From positions 37,653,501 to 37,717,500 of the forward strand of contig CM077011.1 of NCBI GenBank assembly GCA_039090855.1: a stretch of 64,000 bases of DNA. Direction: 5' to 3'. The number at the start of each line of letters is the position of its first letter. The first letter of the stretch is position 1. Below the pieces are notes generated by a model. That model had not been told where the DNA came from. It searched no databases and was given only the letters and a program-made list of their open reading frames with translations. This DNA comes from Macrothele yani (lineage: Eukaryota > Arthropoda > Arachnida > Araneae > Macrothelidae). Shown here piece after piece: positions 1 to 10,711 of this stretch. Position numbers and translations under genes: made by a program.

Positions 1-885
1 ACGTGCTGTCAAGCGTCTCCCGAGAAGGTCCCACACGTGTTCGATTGGATTTAGGCCCGGGGACCTAGCGGGCCAATTCATGCGTTGAATATTTTCACTT
101 TCCAACAACTCTGCGACAGCCACTGTACGATAAGGTGTAGCGTTGTCGTCCATGAAGAGGAACTCAGGACCCACATCACCTCTAAACAGACGCACGTGAG
201 GCAGGAGAACCTCGGTACAATAGCGGACATCAGTGACTGAACCTCCTTGGAGGATGTGGAGGTCAGTACGGCTACCAAGCATGATACCGCCCCAAACGAG
301 AGCTCCACCACCTCCAAACCGGTCCCTTTCGATGATGTTGGAGGTGTGATTGCGTGTTCCTTGCTCTTTACAGATGTGTCCAGAATCGCTCGTCAGACTA
401 AATCGGCTCTCATCCGTAAAGAGAACTCGACTCCATTGCTGATGTGTCCAGTTCTTGTGTTCCTGGCACCACAGAAACCGCCGTCTCCGATGAGCAGGCG
501 TTAATGGCACACACCGTACTGGTCGTCGTGTAAATAGACGACCTTTTTGCAGCCTCCTGGCCACGGTAAAACGCGATAATGGACGTCTAGTTGTCTGTTC
601 CATGTGCCTCGCGATTTCTCTCGTTCTCTGCCGTCTGTCTTTTCTCGCCTGTAGGACAATATACCGGTCGTCTGCCGCCCTAGTTGCTCGTGGACGACCA
701 CTGCTAAACTCTCGGACAGCTGTTCCTGTCGTTTGAAATGTTTTCCAAGCTTGTAAAACGATGCTGTGAGCGATCCCAAACTTCTCGGCCACAGTAGTCA
801 CACTTCGACCTTCTTCCAAGTTTCCAATGACGCGACCTCGGGTAAAGCCATTCAGATGTCGCCTACTGGATTGCCTGTTGGCCAT
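1..885 (-). CDS. Tc1-like transposase, open, 3' end outside window
   Basis: Cut-and-paste DNA transposase of the IS630/Tc1/mariner superfamily. From the ATG at 885 (protein starts MANRQSSRRH) I read one uninterrupted frame to the window edge, 295 codons, about 48 short of the length predicted from the 347-codon sister copy at 20147-21190. An N-terminal helix-turn-helix region (about residues 15-60, GRVIGNLEEGRSVTTVAEKF) is followed by the DDE core: D in FTDESRF, D in FMDDNATP and E in LNPIEHVW are all present. The two TGA codons that kill the sister copy are CGA (Arg) here. This is the least damaged DNA transposase in the window. Whether the last residues and the second terminal repeat are intact cannot be seen. 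Confidence 0.88.
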   Translation of the reverse strand, partial: MANRQSSRRHLNGFTRGRVIGNLEEGRSVTTVAEKFGIAHSIVLQAWKTFQTTGTAVREFSSGRPRATRAADDRYIVLQARKDRRQRTREIARHMEQTTRRPLSRFTVARRLQKGRLFTRRPVRCVPLTPAHRRRRFLWCQEHKNWTHQQWSRVLFTDESRFSLTSDSGHICKEQGTRNHTSNIIERDRFGGGGALVWGGIMLGSRTDLHILQGGSVTDVRYCTEVLLPHVRLFRGDVGPEFLFMDDNATPYRTVAVAELLESENIQRMNWPARSPGLNPIEHVWDLLGRRLTAR

Positions 886-1142
886 ATCACACGGTGGCAG
901 CAACTCGACGTCGTTCAAACCGATGTACACAGTGCAATAGCTTTCACCGAATTGCTGATCATACACCGCCCGTGTGCGTTATACCCTTCCAACCCTCCCC
1001 CTACGTCATGCTGCCGATATGCGCATGCCCTACCGTACCGGACCCTATTCTATCTCCTGAGTGGTCGTTCGGTCCGTTCTGCCTGCTCGTTCCGCTGTTA
1101 TGCTAATTTCTCCTCTTCGTCCTTAATTTTTGCACACCAGTG
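1..1142 (-). mobile_element. Tc1-like transposon (lineage A, copy 1), cut by window edge
   Basis: The right terminus reads inward as CACTGGTGTGCAAAAATTAA on the minus strand and is followed by a TA at 1143-1144, the standard Tc1/mariner target duplication. The same terminus and body recur at 19883-21437 in the opposite orientation. The other end lies outside the window. The transposase is described separately. Confidence 0.9.
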
Positions 1143-1938
1143 TATGTATGTATGTAGTATATGATTGAGATGTACGTGTTGATACTAGGGCTTGTTATTA
1201 TGTTTCAGCGGATGAATTACGACTCGATGAATATAGTGTATTGGTTACCTGAGACTTCCGGTATGTGTAAAACAGCGAACAAATTTCTGTTAAAGTGGAT
1301 GATCTATTCTGTCACCTTGGCTGCTTTATTCACATGGCAATTTCTACTGTGAGATATGTGTCGAATGAGTTAATTAAAAATAAGTTTTACTCATTCTTCA
1401 GCAAGATAGACAAGGACACTAACTAGTTAATTCAACTACTAAAATAACTTCAAGTAATAAAAACACTATGTGCGGCAGTATAGCTGAATTTAAATATACT
1501 CCCATCATTAATGCACAGCACTTATCAAGACGATCGGAATTTATGTAAGACCACCGGAACCTTTCGAGGAATTTATGTTCTCAACATGCGATTGGCACAT
1601 CATGCAGCTTGAAAAGTTCAGCTGGTTATCGTGAGTAGATCGTAGCAGCTGCACACATACGCATGTTCTGTACCTACGTCAGACCAGCAGCGTTGTTGCA
1701 ACAGAGGTAAACACACGTAATGGCACAATGGATGTTGATGTTTGAGACGTAAGATTTACGTGCACAGTTATAGCTGCAGAAATATGAGCAACTCGGATAG
1801 GTTGGGGAAGTGCCAACGCCAGACTATTTTACTCCCTAGGATAGGCTAACTACTTGCAACTTCTTCCCCCCCCCAACCCAAAGAAATTTCCAATTTAAAT
1901 TTATCACTAAATTTTAGAAAGAGAAATCAAATGACATA
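1143..1938. other. Unassigned spacer
   Basis: Short TGTA repeats follow the Tc1 end at 1141-1156. The rest is AT-rich with a C-run near 1867-1875. No coding potential or recognisable repeat was seen. Confidence 0.5.
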
Positions 1939-2456
1939 CACTGACGGAAAAAAATCCCAACACCACGAAAAAATAGTTGTAGAGGAATGAAATGGCGGCA
2001 ATGCATTTGTACAGGTAACATATTTAATTGATCAAGGTTTCAAGATCACAGCTTAATGTAAGCGCGAGAAGAGCCATTTTAAATGTGAAATGCTGGTACA
2101 TTAATAACCGATGTGACCGCCAGAATGTTGAATGCAAGCACGCAAACGTTCATGCATTGTGTCGTACAGGTGCTGGATGTCAGTTTGTGGGATGGAGTTC
2201 CATGCCTGTTGCACTTGGTCGGTCAATACAGGGACGGTTAATGCCGGTTGGGGGTGACGCTGGAGTTGTCGTACAATGATGTCCCATACGTGCTCGATTG
2301 GTGAAAGATCTGGTGATATAGCTACTAACGCCACACGTATACGCCGAGCGCGAAATTTGCATAGACGTCATCTTACAGATGTACTCTCACCGCCTACCAA
2401 CTGTCGTTTATCTAACACAACCTCTTCTTGGTGTTGGGATTTTCTTTCCGTCAGTG
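1939..2456 (-). mobile_element. Internally deleted Tc1-like element (lineage C)
   Basis: Inverted termini (CACTGACGGAAA start, then AAATCCCAACACCA) flank 518 bp, with TA at 1937-1938 and 2457-2458. Only the C-terminal part of a transposase remains on the minus strand (2101-2334, with SPDLSPIEHVWDII, the region of the third catalytic residue). A full-length Tc1 is about 1.2-1.6 kb, so most of the gene has been lost. It could only move with a transposase supplied in trans. Confidence 0.88.
2101..2334 (-). pseudogene. Tc1 transposase C-terminal remnant
   Basis: About 77 residues aligned by eye with other Tc1 C-termini: SPDLSPIEHVWDI carries the E of the DDE triad, and the end reads GGHIGY, matching the GGHIPY and GDHIPY ends of other copies here. 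The helix-turn-helix and both catalytic aspartates are missing. Confidence 0.8.
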
Positions 2457-2469
2457 TATAAAAAGGATA

Positions 2470-4440
2470 AATAAAACAAGAAAGATGACATGGAATTTTT
2501 GGGTGTAATAAGCACATCTTTTACTTATATCCGTTCTGACGCAAATTAAATTTATCAAAGCTATTCAAAGTCAATGGAGCCGGTATGGAAAACAATAGTA
2601 TCTGACGCAAGAAGGAAGTTTTTCAATTGGGTTTTTAATCCCTCAGATATTGCTGTAAACGGAATCGTGAGCTTACGCCCTCTGGTTGCAGACTTGTGTG
2701 TTAAGAAAAACATGAATTTATATGAGAAACATTTCGCACCGGAAACGCTCTCCAACACAGAAATCATTTTTCAAATCGGACTCTTAGAAACAGAGATATC
2801 GACAAAAATAAGATGTGATTTTACGTCCCCTGGTGGAAAAACCATTAATTATTTTAGGAAGAAATACTCTCAAAAGGATTTTCCATATGAGCGGTATCGG
2901 TCCAAGAAAAAAAATTAGTCGAGTTTTTAGGAGTACAGATGTTGCTACAAATACATCAGAAGCAGAAATTAACACTAATGCCCCTGGTGGCCAAACCATT
3001 CTTAACCAAACTTTAGAAATTATGTGAAAATATTTTCCATCCGTTCTTGTATGCGATACATGAAGAAGTTTTCAAATCGGAGCTTTAGAAGCAGAAATAA
3101 CGCATAAAACGCAATTTGCCTTTGTGCCCCCTAGCGGAAAGTCTATGATTTACTTGAAAAAATTTGAATTTTTAGGAAAAACATTTCGCATCGGAAACAC
3201 TATCCAACAAAGAAGGAATTTTTCAAATCGGACTATTAGAAGAAGAGATATTGACAAATATAAGATATATATCTACGTCCCCTGGAGCAGAAACCATGCA
3301 TTATTTTAAGAAGAAAATGTTTCTAAACGGTTTGTCAACATGAGTACTATCGGTCTACAAACGACGTTTTTTTCAATCGAGATTTTAGAAGCTCATATTT
3401 TGCTGTAAATACATCAAAAGCGGAAATTAAGATTTACGCCCCCTGGTGGCCAAACCATTCTTTCACAAAAATTAGAAATTATATGCAAACGATTTCCCAT
3501 CAGGAGCTGTATCCGGTGCAGAAATAATTTTTCAAATCGGAGATTTAGAAGCAGAGATATAGGGGGAAACGCAATTTACCTCTACGCCCCCTAGCGAAAA
3601 GTCTATGAATTATTTGAAAATTTGGAAATTATATGAAAAACATGTCACACTGAAAAGACTATCGAACAGAGAAGAAATTTTTCAAATCGGACTTCTAAAA
3701 GTAGAGATATTGACGAAAATAAGATATACATCTACGCCCCCTGGTGGAGAAACTGTGAGATATTTTAAGAAGAAAATATTCCAAAAAGGTTTATCGATGT
3801 GAGTGGCATCAGTTCACGAAAGAAGTTTATCAATCGATGTATTAGAAGCTCAGATTTTATGGTAAATATATCAGAAGCGAAAATTAACGCTTACGCCCCC
3901 TGGTGGTCAAAGTACTCTCTACCAAAACTTTGAAATTATATGCAAAAGATTTTCCATCTGGAGGTGTATCCGCTGAAGTAATTTTTTTTTCAAATCGGAG
4001 TTTTAGAAGAAGAGTTATCGTAAAAAATGTAATTTATTTTACGCCCCCTAGCGGAAAATCTATGCGTAATTTGAAAAAGTAATTATATCTAAAATACTCT
4101 TAGACATAAGTGGAATCGAAGGATAAAAGATTTTTTTCAATCGGATGTTTAGAAGCAAATATGTAGAATAAAACGTATTTTTGAATTCGACATCATCTGC
4201 ATTTACGCCCTCTAGCGGCGAAATTGTACAACGTAAAAAAAAAAAAAAAAAAAAAAAAAAACGAAATAAAGGATTATCATTCGCATATTTGAAGCTTCCC
4301 AATGCAAAAAAAGTTTTTCAAATCGGACATTAGTCCGATTTGAATGAGATATCGTGGGTACAGACGGACGGACAAACCGATAACATAAGCATCATCTTTT
4401 TTTACAAAAGCTGTGCTAAAAACAGCACACTGAAATTCTT
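2470..4440. repeat. ~150-bp modular noncoding array, copy 1 (11 modules)
   Basis: Diverged modules of about 150 bp share phrases such as TTTCAAATCGGA, TTAGAAGCAGAGATAT and a GC-rich core GCCCCCTGGTGG or GCCCCCTAGCGG. Cores start near 2677, 2825, 2980, 3126, 3277, 3438, 3586, 3736, 3895, 4043 and 4207. The array ends after a poly(A) run (4235-4261) with TATCGTGGGTACAGACGGAC. A second copy with the same module order lies at 25350-27260, so the whole block moved or duplicated as a unit. No ORF of note was seen. Confidence 0.85.
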
Positions 4441-4869
4441 CTTTTTGAAATTAAATATGATAATATTTATTTTCGTGAGATTTTATGATTAATTATAGCC
4501 ACAGTACTGGTGTGGTTTTTACCTTAAAATAAAAAAACATAAATTGCCACAGTACTGAGGTCTAGGCGGCTGCCTAGTTGTGATAATGGCAACAACAGCC
4601 CTGACTGGGGGTTATCTTTGCGTTTATTATTTTAGTTTGTAATGTGGATGTAGGTCTGAAAATTTTAGGAACTAGCAGACGTTATTACTTGTATATATGT
4701 CCTGCAGTGTTTTGAATTCTTGAAGTACCTTTTAGTAGTTGAAATTTGAATGAATTTAATAATGTATTGATCTAACTCTTTGACGAATGAATAAATTATT
4801 GTCCTTAATTAGTCTCTAATTAACACGTTGTGTGTGTGTGTGTGTGCTCATAACTATTCTAGAAGCAAC
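4441..4869. other. Unassigned AT-rich spacer
   Basis: AT-rich sequence with a short GT repeat near 4830-4848. Nothing else recognised. Confidence 0.4.
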
Positions 4870-5455
4870 TTATATCTACATTTATCTTAGACAACAGATA
4901 TCAAGCAAGGACCGCATCTAAGAAGAAATTAATAGTCCTGTACAACTTAGAGAGCATTTGGAAGAGACGGTATAATTTTGAAGAGCAATTTACCAATACG
5001 CATTAAAATAAAAGTGTTTAATCAATAGATCTGCTAGTTCTTACTTATGGATCAGAGACATGGACACTGACTTAAAAATACATCCAGAACCTGCAGACTA
5101 CTGGAAAAAGCATGGAGAGGTGCATGCTTATCATAACCAGGAAAAAACAGGAAGAGGAAATCATGGATCAGGAAAATGACATGAGCTAATGACATTCTGA
5201 TCAAAGTAAAATTCCTAAAATGGCAATAAGCTGGGCATATTGCTAGAAAAATTAACCACCTTTGGACAAAATAAGTAATGGATTGGATTCCAAGGGACAG
5301 GAAAAGGCACAGAAGAAGGCCATGTGGGAGATGGCTGGATGAAATTCAAAAGCATGTTGGAATTACATGGAGGAGATTGGCGCACGACAGAAAGTTGTTA
5401 AAGAAATTTGTTAAGACCTTCATTCAGCAGTGGATTGCTAATAGTTGACCATGAT
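4870..5455 (+). mobile_element. Old RTE-type LINE 3' fragment
   Basis: Collinear with the last ~560 bp of the RTE copies at 16693, 31307 and 48083. It begins in the segment encoding YLGQQISS and runs through the end of the ORF to a GTTGACCATGATGATATATA tail. It is much more diverged than the others, with many stops and indels, so it is an older 5'-truncated insertion. Confidence 0.85.
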
Positions 5456-6519
5456 GATATATAACTAGAAATAGCTAAGTTCAAAAAGAATCATCAAAAT
5501 TTACGTAACTTATTGCTTCTTCACTCCACGAGAGGTAATGCACAGGAAGTTTAGTTACCACACACTTTAGTCGACTAGTTCTTACATTTTAATGAAGTTA
5601 TGCCAAAAACATGAAGAGCGATTTTTGGACGATCATAATACTTTTCGATAACGGTGTTGTGTGAGAAAGTATAAACCATATATTATTTGAATGGAACTCA
5701 AAGGGGCGTGATTTCACGTCTCGCGCTGCCAGATAAGAAAAGCTTGCTACGATACAGCTCACACTGTTACAAGTTTTACATTTGTTGCCTAAATTTGCAA
5801 GACAAATTTAGTTTTTGAAAACTGAACAATTTCGAACGTTTGCAACAAATGCTTGTAGCATTTTTGCTCTTGAATCTGCAGAGCTGATTATAATCTGAGT
5901 AACTGAATGATTGTGACTAATGAGTTTGCAATTTTATATATTTTTTTATTTGCTTGGATTTCTAGCAGGAATGTATTATTCCGATTCTTGGAAACCCTGG
6001 ATATTGTGATTGTGCTGTTAATCTTTAATTTCAAACTTTCTGACCTGAACACATTTCCAAAAATTATAATAACTGTAAAGGATTACGATACTGCTGTCGA
6101 TATTTTTAAGCTATTTGCTTAAATAATTTTTGTACATATTCGGAACTAACTCTGGGCTGTCGCATGTAGTTTTCTGCGTCTGTTCGTGAAATGAATCTGG
6201 TAAAAACATTTTATGCAGGTTCTTTATTTTTCTCTCTCCTGAATTATTCAATTTTAAATTAGTCTCTCTGAAAGTACGACAAGTAAGATCTCAAATCTTT
6301 CTCGGTGATTTAATTATCTCCCTCAAGGCAGTTTCACTGACATCGAATAATAAAGAGAGAGAATTTTCCCCTTCTTTTTTAGTCATACGGGCCAAAAAGG
6401 AAGGGCAAAATTCTATGGGAAAACATGTACGTAAGAAGAAATTTTTGAGAGAATAAATTATAGAATATGCTAATACCAAAACATGAAGTAATTCCTTTTT
6501 TCTTTTTTTATATTTTCAG
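5456..6519. other. Unassigned, possibly intronic
   Basis: AT-rich unique-looking sequence without recognised elements. It leads into the polypyrimidine tract before the candidate exon at 6520. Confidence 0.4.
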
Positions 6520-6552
6520 TGAAGAAGAAGAAGATGATGAAGGAACCGAAAA
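6520..6552 (+). CDS. Candidate 33-bp acidic microexon of an unidentified host gene
   Basis: A long pyrimidine tract ending TATTTTCAG (6511-6519) precedes 33 bases that are followed by GTGAGT (6553-6558), a near-consensus donor. Read with one base carried from an upstream exon, it encodes EEEEDDEGTE and leaves two bases (AA). The exon-like segment at 52730-52772 starts with G and can complete a Lys codon. Short acidic alternative exons of this sort occur in the N-terminus of arthropod troponin T and in several other acidic proteins. I cannot identify the gene. The risk is chance: (GAA)n-rich stretches with splice-like flanks do occur at random. Confidence 0.45.
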
Positions 6553-7564
6553 GTGAGTTTTTATTTATTTTAAAAATTATGGAGAAGCGTATGAAGAAGC
6601 TTTTTCATTTACTGCTGTAGACTTTTAAAACGTTTCGTAAATTCCATTGAACCGTTTGTTAAGAGCAATAAAAAGAACGATTCTAAGTTCGACTGTGACA
6701 TTGCTCCATTTAGTCTTCGTACTGAATGTTTAATACCCTTTGGCAACTTTAGTATTCTGTCTTGTTTTTTAAACTATTCTGTATCAAACTCACCCAGCTA
6801 AAATTTCACGCTAAAAAGAAGAGGGTAAGGAAATGAAAATACTGTTAAGCTCACAAACAAAAGAAGTTTTGTTATTCATTTTCCAGAGACTAAGGTATTA
6901 GTAGCATGAAACGGAAGAATCTCTGTTTGTATGATGGAGAGGTAAAATTCTAAAGTACGGAATGCAAGGAAATACACTTAGACTTTTGAGCACGACCATT
7001 AAGATAAAAATGAAACATTTCCAGTCCAACTTGAAGAAGCAAAAATTCAGCTACAGCCCGATGGGCAAACAAAATGTAATGGGAATTTAATCATGCTTAT
7101 ATCTCTTAGAAACAAGGAGCTGTTGAAACAGAATCCAGTCTGTGCTTTAAAAGAGGAGATATTGTATCTGTATTCAATTAGGTGGACGGAAGAAAAAAAC
7201 AAAATATGCGGAATATTTTTTATTTAATTTGAATTCAATGACTGCAGATATTCCGCCCACAACTGGACTGACGCATGAACTGTAATATTGATTGCTCATT
7301 TAGAGGATGGCGTATAAATTAATTCTTCGCCGAAAATCGGGGCCAAGCAATCTCTACGAATATGAGGGATGGATTAAAATAAGAGAGTAGTACGACGTTC
7401 CTGTACCTGAGAGGTCAGAGTCGCGGGTTTCTGGATAATCTCCCGATCTGTGCCTGGTTCGAATCCCAGAGGAGGAATAGTCTGTGTGTTTATTCCATGG
7501 CGCTGCTTCTGTCCGTTCCATAGAACAAGTAATTCGAAATAAGGATTGGATGACCCTTTATACC
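6553..7564. other. Unassigned, possibly intronic; weak tRNA-like patch
   Basis: Mostly unique AT-rich sequence. Around 7420-7480 there is a B-box-like GGTTCGAATCCC, suggesting a decayed tRNA-derived SINE next to the minisatellite. No A box or tail could be assigned. Confidence 0.35.
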
Positions 7565-8640
7565 TTTATATGAACACGAGTTGGTTCTGTCCGCTCATTA
7601 GAACATCTTATATGATCCTATGGCGCTGGTTCTACAGATTCCTTAGAACGTCTTACATGATCCTATAACGTTGGTTCTGTAGATTCTTTAGAACATCTTA
7701 TATTATCCTATGGCGCTGGCTCTGTAGATTCCTTAAAACATCTTATATGATCCTATGGCGCTGGTTCTGTAGATTCCTCAGAACAGCTTATATGATCTTA
7801 TGGCGCTGGTTCTGTAGATTCCTTAGAGCATCTTATATGATCCTATGGCGCTGGTTTTGTAGATTCATTAGAAAATCTTAAATGATGCTATGGCGCTGGT
7901 TCTGTAGATTCCTTAGAACATCTTATATGATCCTATGGCGCTGGTTCTGTAGATTCCTTAGAACATCTTATATGATCCTATGGCGCTGGTTCTGAAGATT
8001 CCTTAAAACATCTTATATGATCCTATGGCGTTGGTTCTGTAGATTCCTTAGAGCATCTTATAATATCCTATGGCGCTGGTTCTGTAGATTCCTTAGAACA
8101 TCTTATATGATCCTATGGCGCCGGTTCTGTAGATTCCTTAGAACATCTTAAACGATCCTATGGCGTTGGTTCTGTAGATTCCTTAGAGCATCTTATAATA
8201 TCCTATGGCGCTGGTTCTGTAGATTCCTTAGAACATCTTATATGATCCTATGGCGCCGGTTCTGTAGATTCCTTAGAACATCTTATATGATCCTATGGCG
8301 CTGGTTCTGTAGATTCCTTAGAATATCTTATATGATCTTATGGCGCTGGTTTTGTAGATTCCTTAAAATATCTTATATGATCCTGTGGTGCTGGTTCTGT
8401 AGATTCCTTAGAAAATCTTACATGATCCTATGGCGCAGGTTCTGTAGATTCCTTAGAACATCTTATATGATGCTACGGCGCTGGTTCTGCAGATTCCTCA
8501 GAACATCTTATATGATCCTATGGCGCTGGTTCTGTAGATTCCTTATAACATCTTATATGATCCTATGGCGCTGGTTCTGAAGATTCCCTAGAACATCTTA
8601 TATGATCCTATGGCACTAGTTCTCTCCGTTCCATACAACA
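7565..8640. repeat. 45-bp minisatellite, about 24 copies
   Basis: Tandem monomers of 45 bp contain CCTATGGCGCTGGTTCTGT and AGATTCCTTAGAACATC, with only scattered substitutions. Because 45 is divisible by three, open frames of 15-residue repeats arise on the + strand (for example 8242-8580). I treat these as by-products, not genes. Confidence 0.95.
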
Positions 8641-9413
8641 AGAAATTCGAAATAAGGGATGGATGACCCCTTTATATCTTTATATGATCACGAGCCGGTT
8701 TTGTCCGTTCCCTAGAACATTTTGCATGGTCATATGGCACTGGTTCTCTCCGTTCCCGTGAACAAGTAGTTCGGAATAAGGGATGGATGACCCTTTATAT
8801 CATTATATGATCACTAGCCGGTTCTGCCCGTTCCCTAGAATATTTTATATGATCCTGTGGGGCTGGTTCTGTCCGTTCCGTACGACAAGTTGTCCGAAAA
8901 AGGTGTGGATGACTCCTTTATATCTTTACATGACCACAAGCTGGTTCTATCTGTTCCCTAGAACATCTGATATTATCCTATGGCACTGGTTCTCTCCGTT
9001 CCCGTGAACAAGTAGTTAGGAATAAGGGATGGATGACCCTTTATAGCATTATATGATCACTAGCCGGTTCTGTCCATTCCCTAGAATATCTTATAAGATC
9101 CTGTGGGGCTGGTTCTGTACGTTCCGTATGACAAGTTGCCCGAAATAAGGTGTGGATGACTCCTTTATATCTTTATATGATCACGAGCCGGTTCTGTCCG
9201 CTCCCTAGAACATTTTACATGCTCCTATGGCACTGGTTCTCTCCGTTCCCTAGAACAAGTAGTTCGAAATAAGGGATGGATGACTCTTTTATATCATTAT
9301 ATGATCACGAGCCGGTTCTGTCCGTTGCCTAGAACATTTTACATGCTCCTATGGCACTGGTTCTCTCCGTTCCCTAGAACAAGTATAACGAAGTAAATTT
9401 CTCCGTCATTTTT

Positions 9414-9485
9414 ATCCGCGCCAGGATTCGAACCCGGGTCCACTCATTCCGGAATAAGTTGCTCTACCAACTGAGCTACGCAGAC
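9414..9485 (-). other. tRNA-like SINE head (pseudo-tRNA)
   Basis: The minus strand starts GTCTGCGTAGCTCAGTTGGT and contains GGGTTCGAATCCTGG (B box). The acceptor stem pairs GTCTGCG with CGCGGAT, and the D stem GCTC/GAGC is intact. The anticodon loop has eight bases if the stem is paired, so I call it a SINE promoter rather than a functional tRNA. Confidence 0.75.
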
Positions 9486-9718
9486 ATTTGTTCTGATTCC
9501 TACCTGCCTTTATGTCGTGTACGTCCTTCTGGCAGGTACGTTACATCATCTCCCCCTTATTTTTTTTTTTTATTTATTTTTTTTTTTCGAAGTGCTGCTC
9601 TTATTTTTCCTATCTCGCGGTGTGGAAATAACATCACACCAATGCGAGATTTTGAACGGTCGGGTCATCCGGATAGTTCGGGCGCCATTATAACGAAGTA
9701 AATTTCTCCGTCATTTTT

Positions 9719-9790
9719 ATCCGCGCCAGGATTCGAACCCGGGTCCACTCATTCGGGAATAAGTTGCTCTACCAACTGAGCTACGCAGAC
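9719..9790 (-). other. tRNA-like SINE head, second copy (pseudo-tRNA)
   Basis: Almost identical to 9414-9485, with one visible difference in the anticodon region (TTCCCGA in place of TTCCGGA). Pol III A and B boxes are preserved. It sits at the 5' end of the second SINE unit on the minus strand. Confidence 0.75.
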
Positions 9791-10255
9791 ATTTGTTCTG
9801 ATTCCTATCTGCCTTTATGTCGTGTACGTCCTTCTGGCAGGTACGTCACATCTCCTGGTACGTTACACAAGTAGTTCGAAATAAGGGATGGATGACTCCT
9901 TTATATCATTATATGATCACGAGTTGGTTCTGTCCGTTCCATAGAACATTTTACATGCTCCTATGGCTGGTTCTCTCCGTTCCCTAGAACAAGTAGTTCG
10001 AAATAAGGGATGGATGACTCCTTTATATCAGTATATGATCACGAGCCGGTTCTGTCCGTTCCCTAGAACATCTGATATTATCCTGTGGGGCTGGTTTTGT
10101 CCGTTCCGTAGAACAAGTAGTTCGAAATAAGGTGTGGATGACCCCTTTATACTGTATATTTACATGGTCACAAGCTGATTCTATCCGTTCTCTAGAACAA
10201 GAAGCTTGAAATAAGGGATGGATGACTCCTTATAGCTTTATATGATCGTAAGTTC

Positions 10256-10711
10256 CTGCTAGAGTGAACTTAATTTTGCAAAAAGAAAAACATTCGGAAA
10301 TATTACAGACAGCCCAGGAATTTCGATGGAGAAATTGTAGGGCCACACAGATTACAGGCATGTACTCTAAGTCGTTGCAACCATTATTCGTAGCCGTCGT
10401 TAAAACTGATGAATGACAACGCATTACTGTAAGAAAGAAGCATGACAAACGACGCAAAAAACAGGACGATTCCTAGATCTGCCCGTTTTGACTGTGAAAA
10501 GTTTGTACGTTAACTCATCACGTGTTGAATTTGTAGAACTCTGCCTGTGGGACGAAGGGAAAGTTTGAAGTCCACTGAGTTTGCGCTTGCCTATTATATA
10601 GATATCGGAGCCGTGCTCAGTGTTTTGACGACTTACAGTGAGTGAGTTAAGTACTGAAATACGTGCAATTCTACATCATTACTGGAAAAAAATGTTACGA
10701 AAGCGGCCGGA
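10256..10711. other. Unassigned spacer
   Basis: Sequence after the satellite. No gene, repeat or splice-like exon recognised. Confidence 0.4.

Larger units (their letters stand above)
9386..9866 (-). mobile_element. tRNA-derived SINE dimer-like insertion with 7-bp target duplication
   Basis: 481 bp interrupt the satellite and are flanked by ACAAGTA at 9379-9385 and 9867-9873. Read on the minus strand it holds a tRNA-like head, a body with GTGTG…CACAC inverted motif, an A-rich tract (T-rich on +, 9557-9589) and then a second tRNA-like head. About 160 bp (9386-9548 and 9691-9852) is directly repeated at both ends. Either two SINE units inserted as a dimer, or this is a short element with terminal direct repeats. 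The direct repeats lack TG…CA ends, so I favour the SINE dimer. Confidence 0.8.
8640..10255. repeat. ~123-bp higher-order satellite derived from the 45-bp unit
   Basis: Units begin near 8639, 8764, 8886, 9009, 9131, 9255, 9379, 9991 and 10113, a spacing of 122-126 bp. The stretch between the 9379 and 9991 starts includes the 481-bp SINE insert. Each unit holds AGTTCGAAATAAGGGATGG plus two variant 45-mers (…GAGCCGGTTCTGTCCGTTCC… and …GGCACTGGTTCTCTCCGTTC…). Confidence 0.9.

Noticed and set aside
8242..8580. 112-codon open frame of 15-residue repeats
   Set aside because: By-product of a 45-bp tandem unit (divisible by three) in noncoding satellite; no start context or conserved domain.
7565..8640. 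CRISPR array
   Set aside because: Repeats are head-to-tail without unique spacers, and the genome is eukaryotic.
9414..9790. Two functional tRNA genes
   Set aside because: Heads lie inside a SINE with target duplication and A-rich tract, and the anticodon loop cannot be formed with seven bases while keeping the stem.
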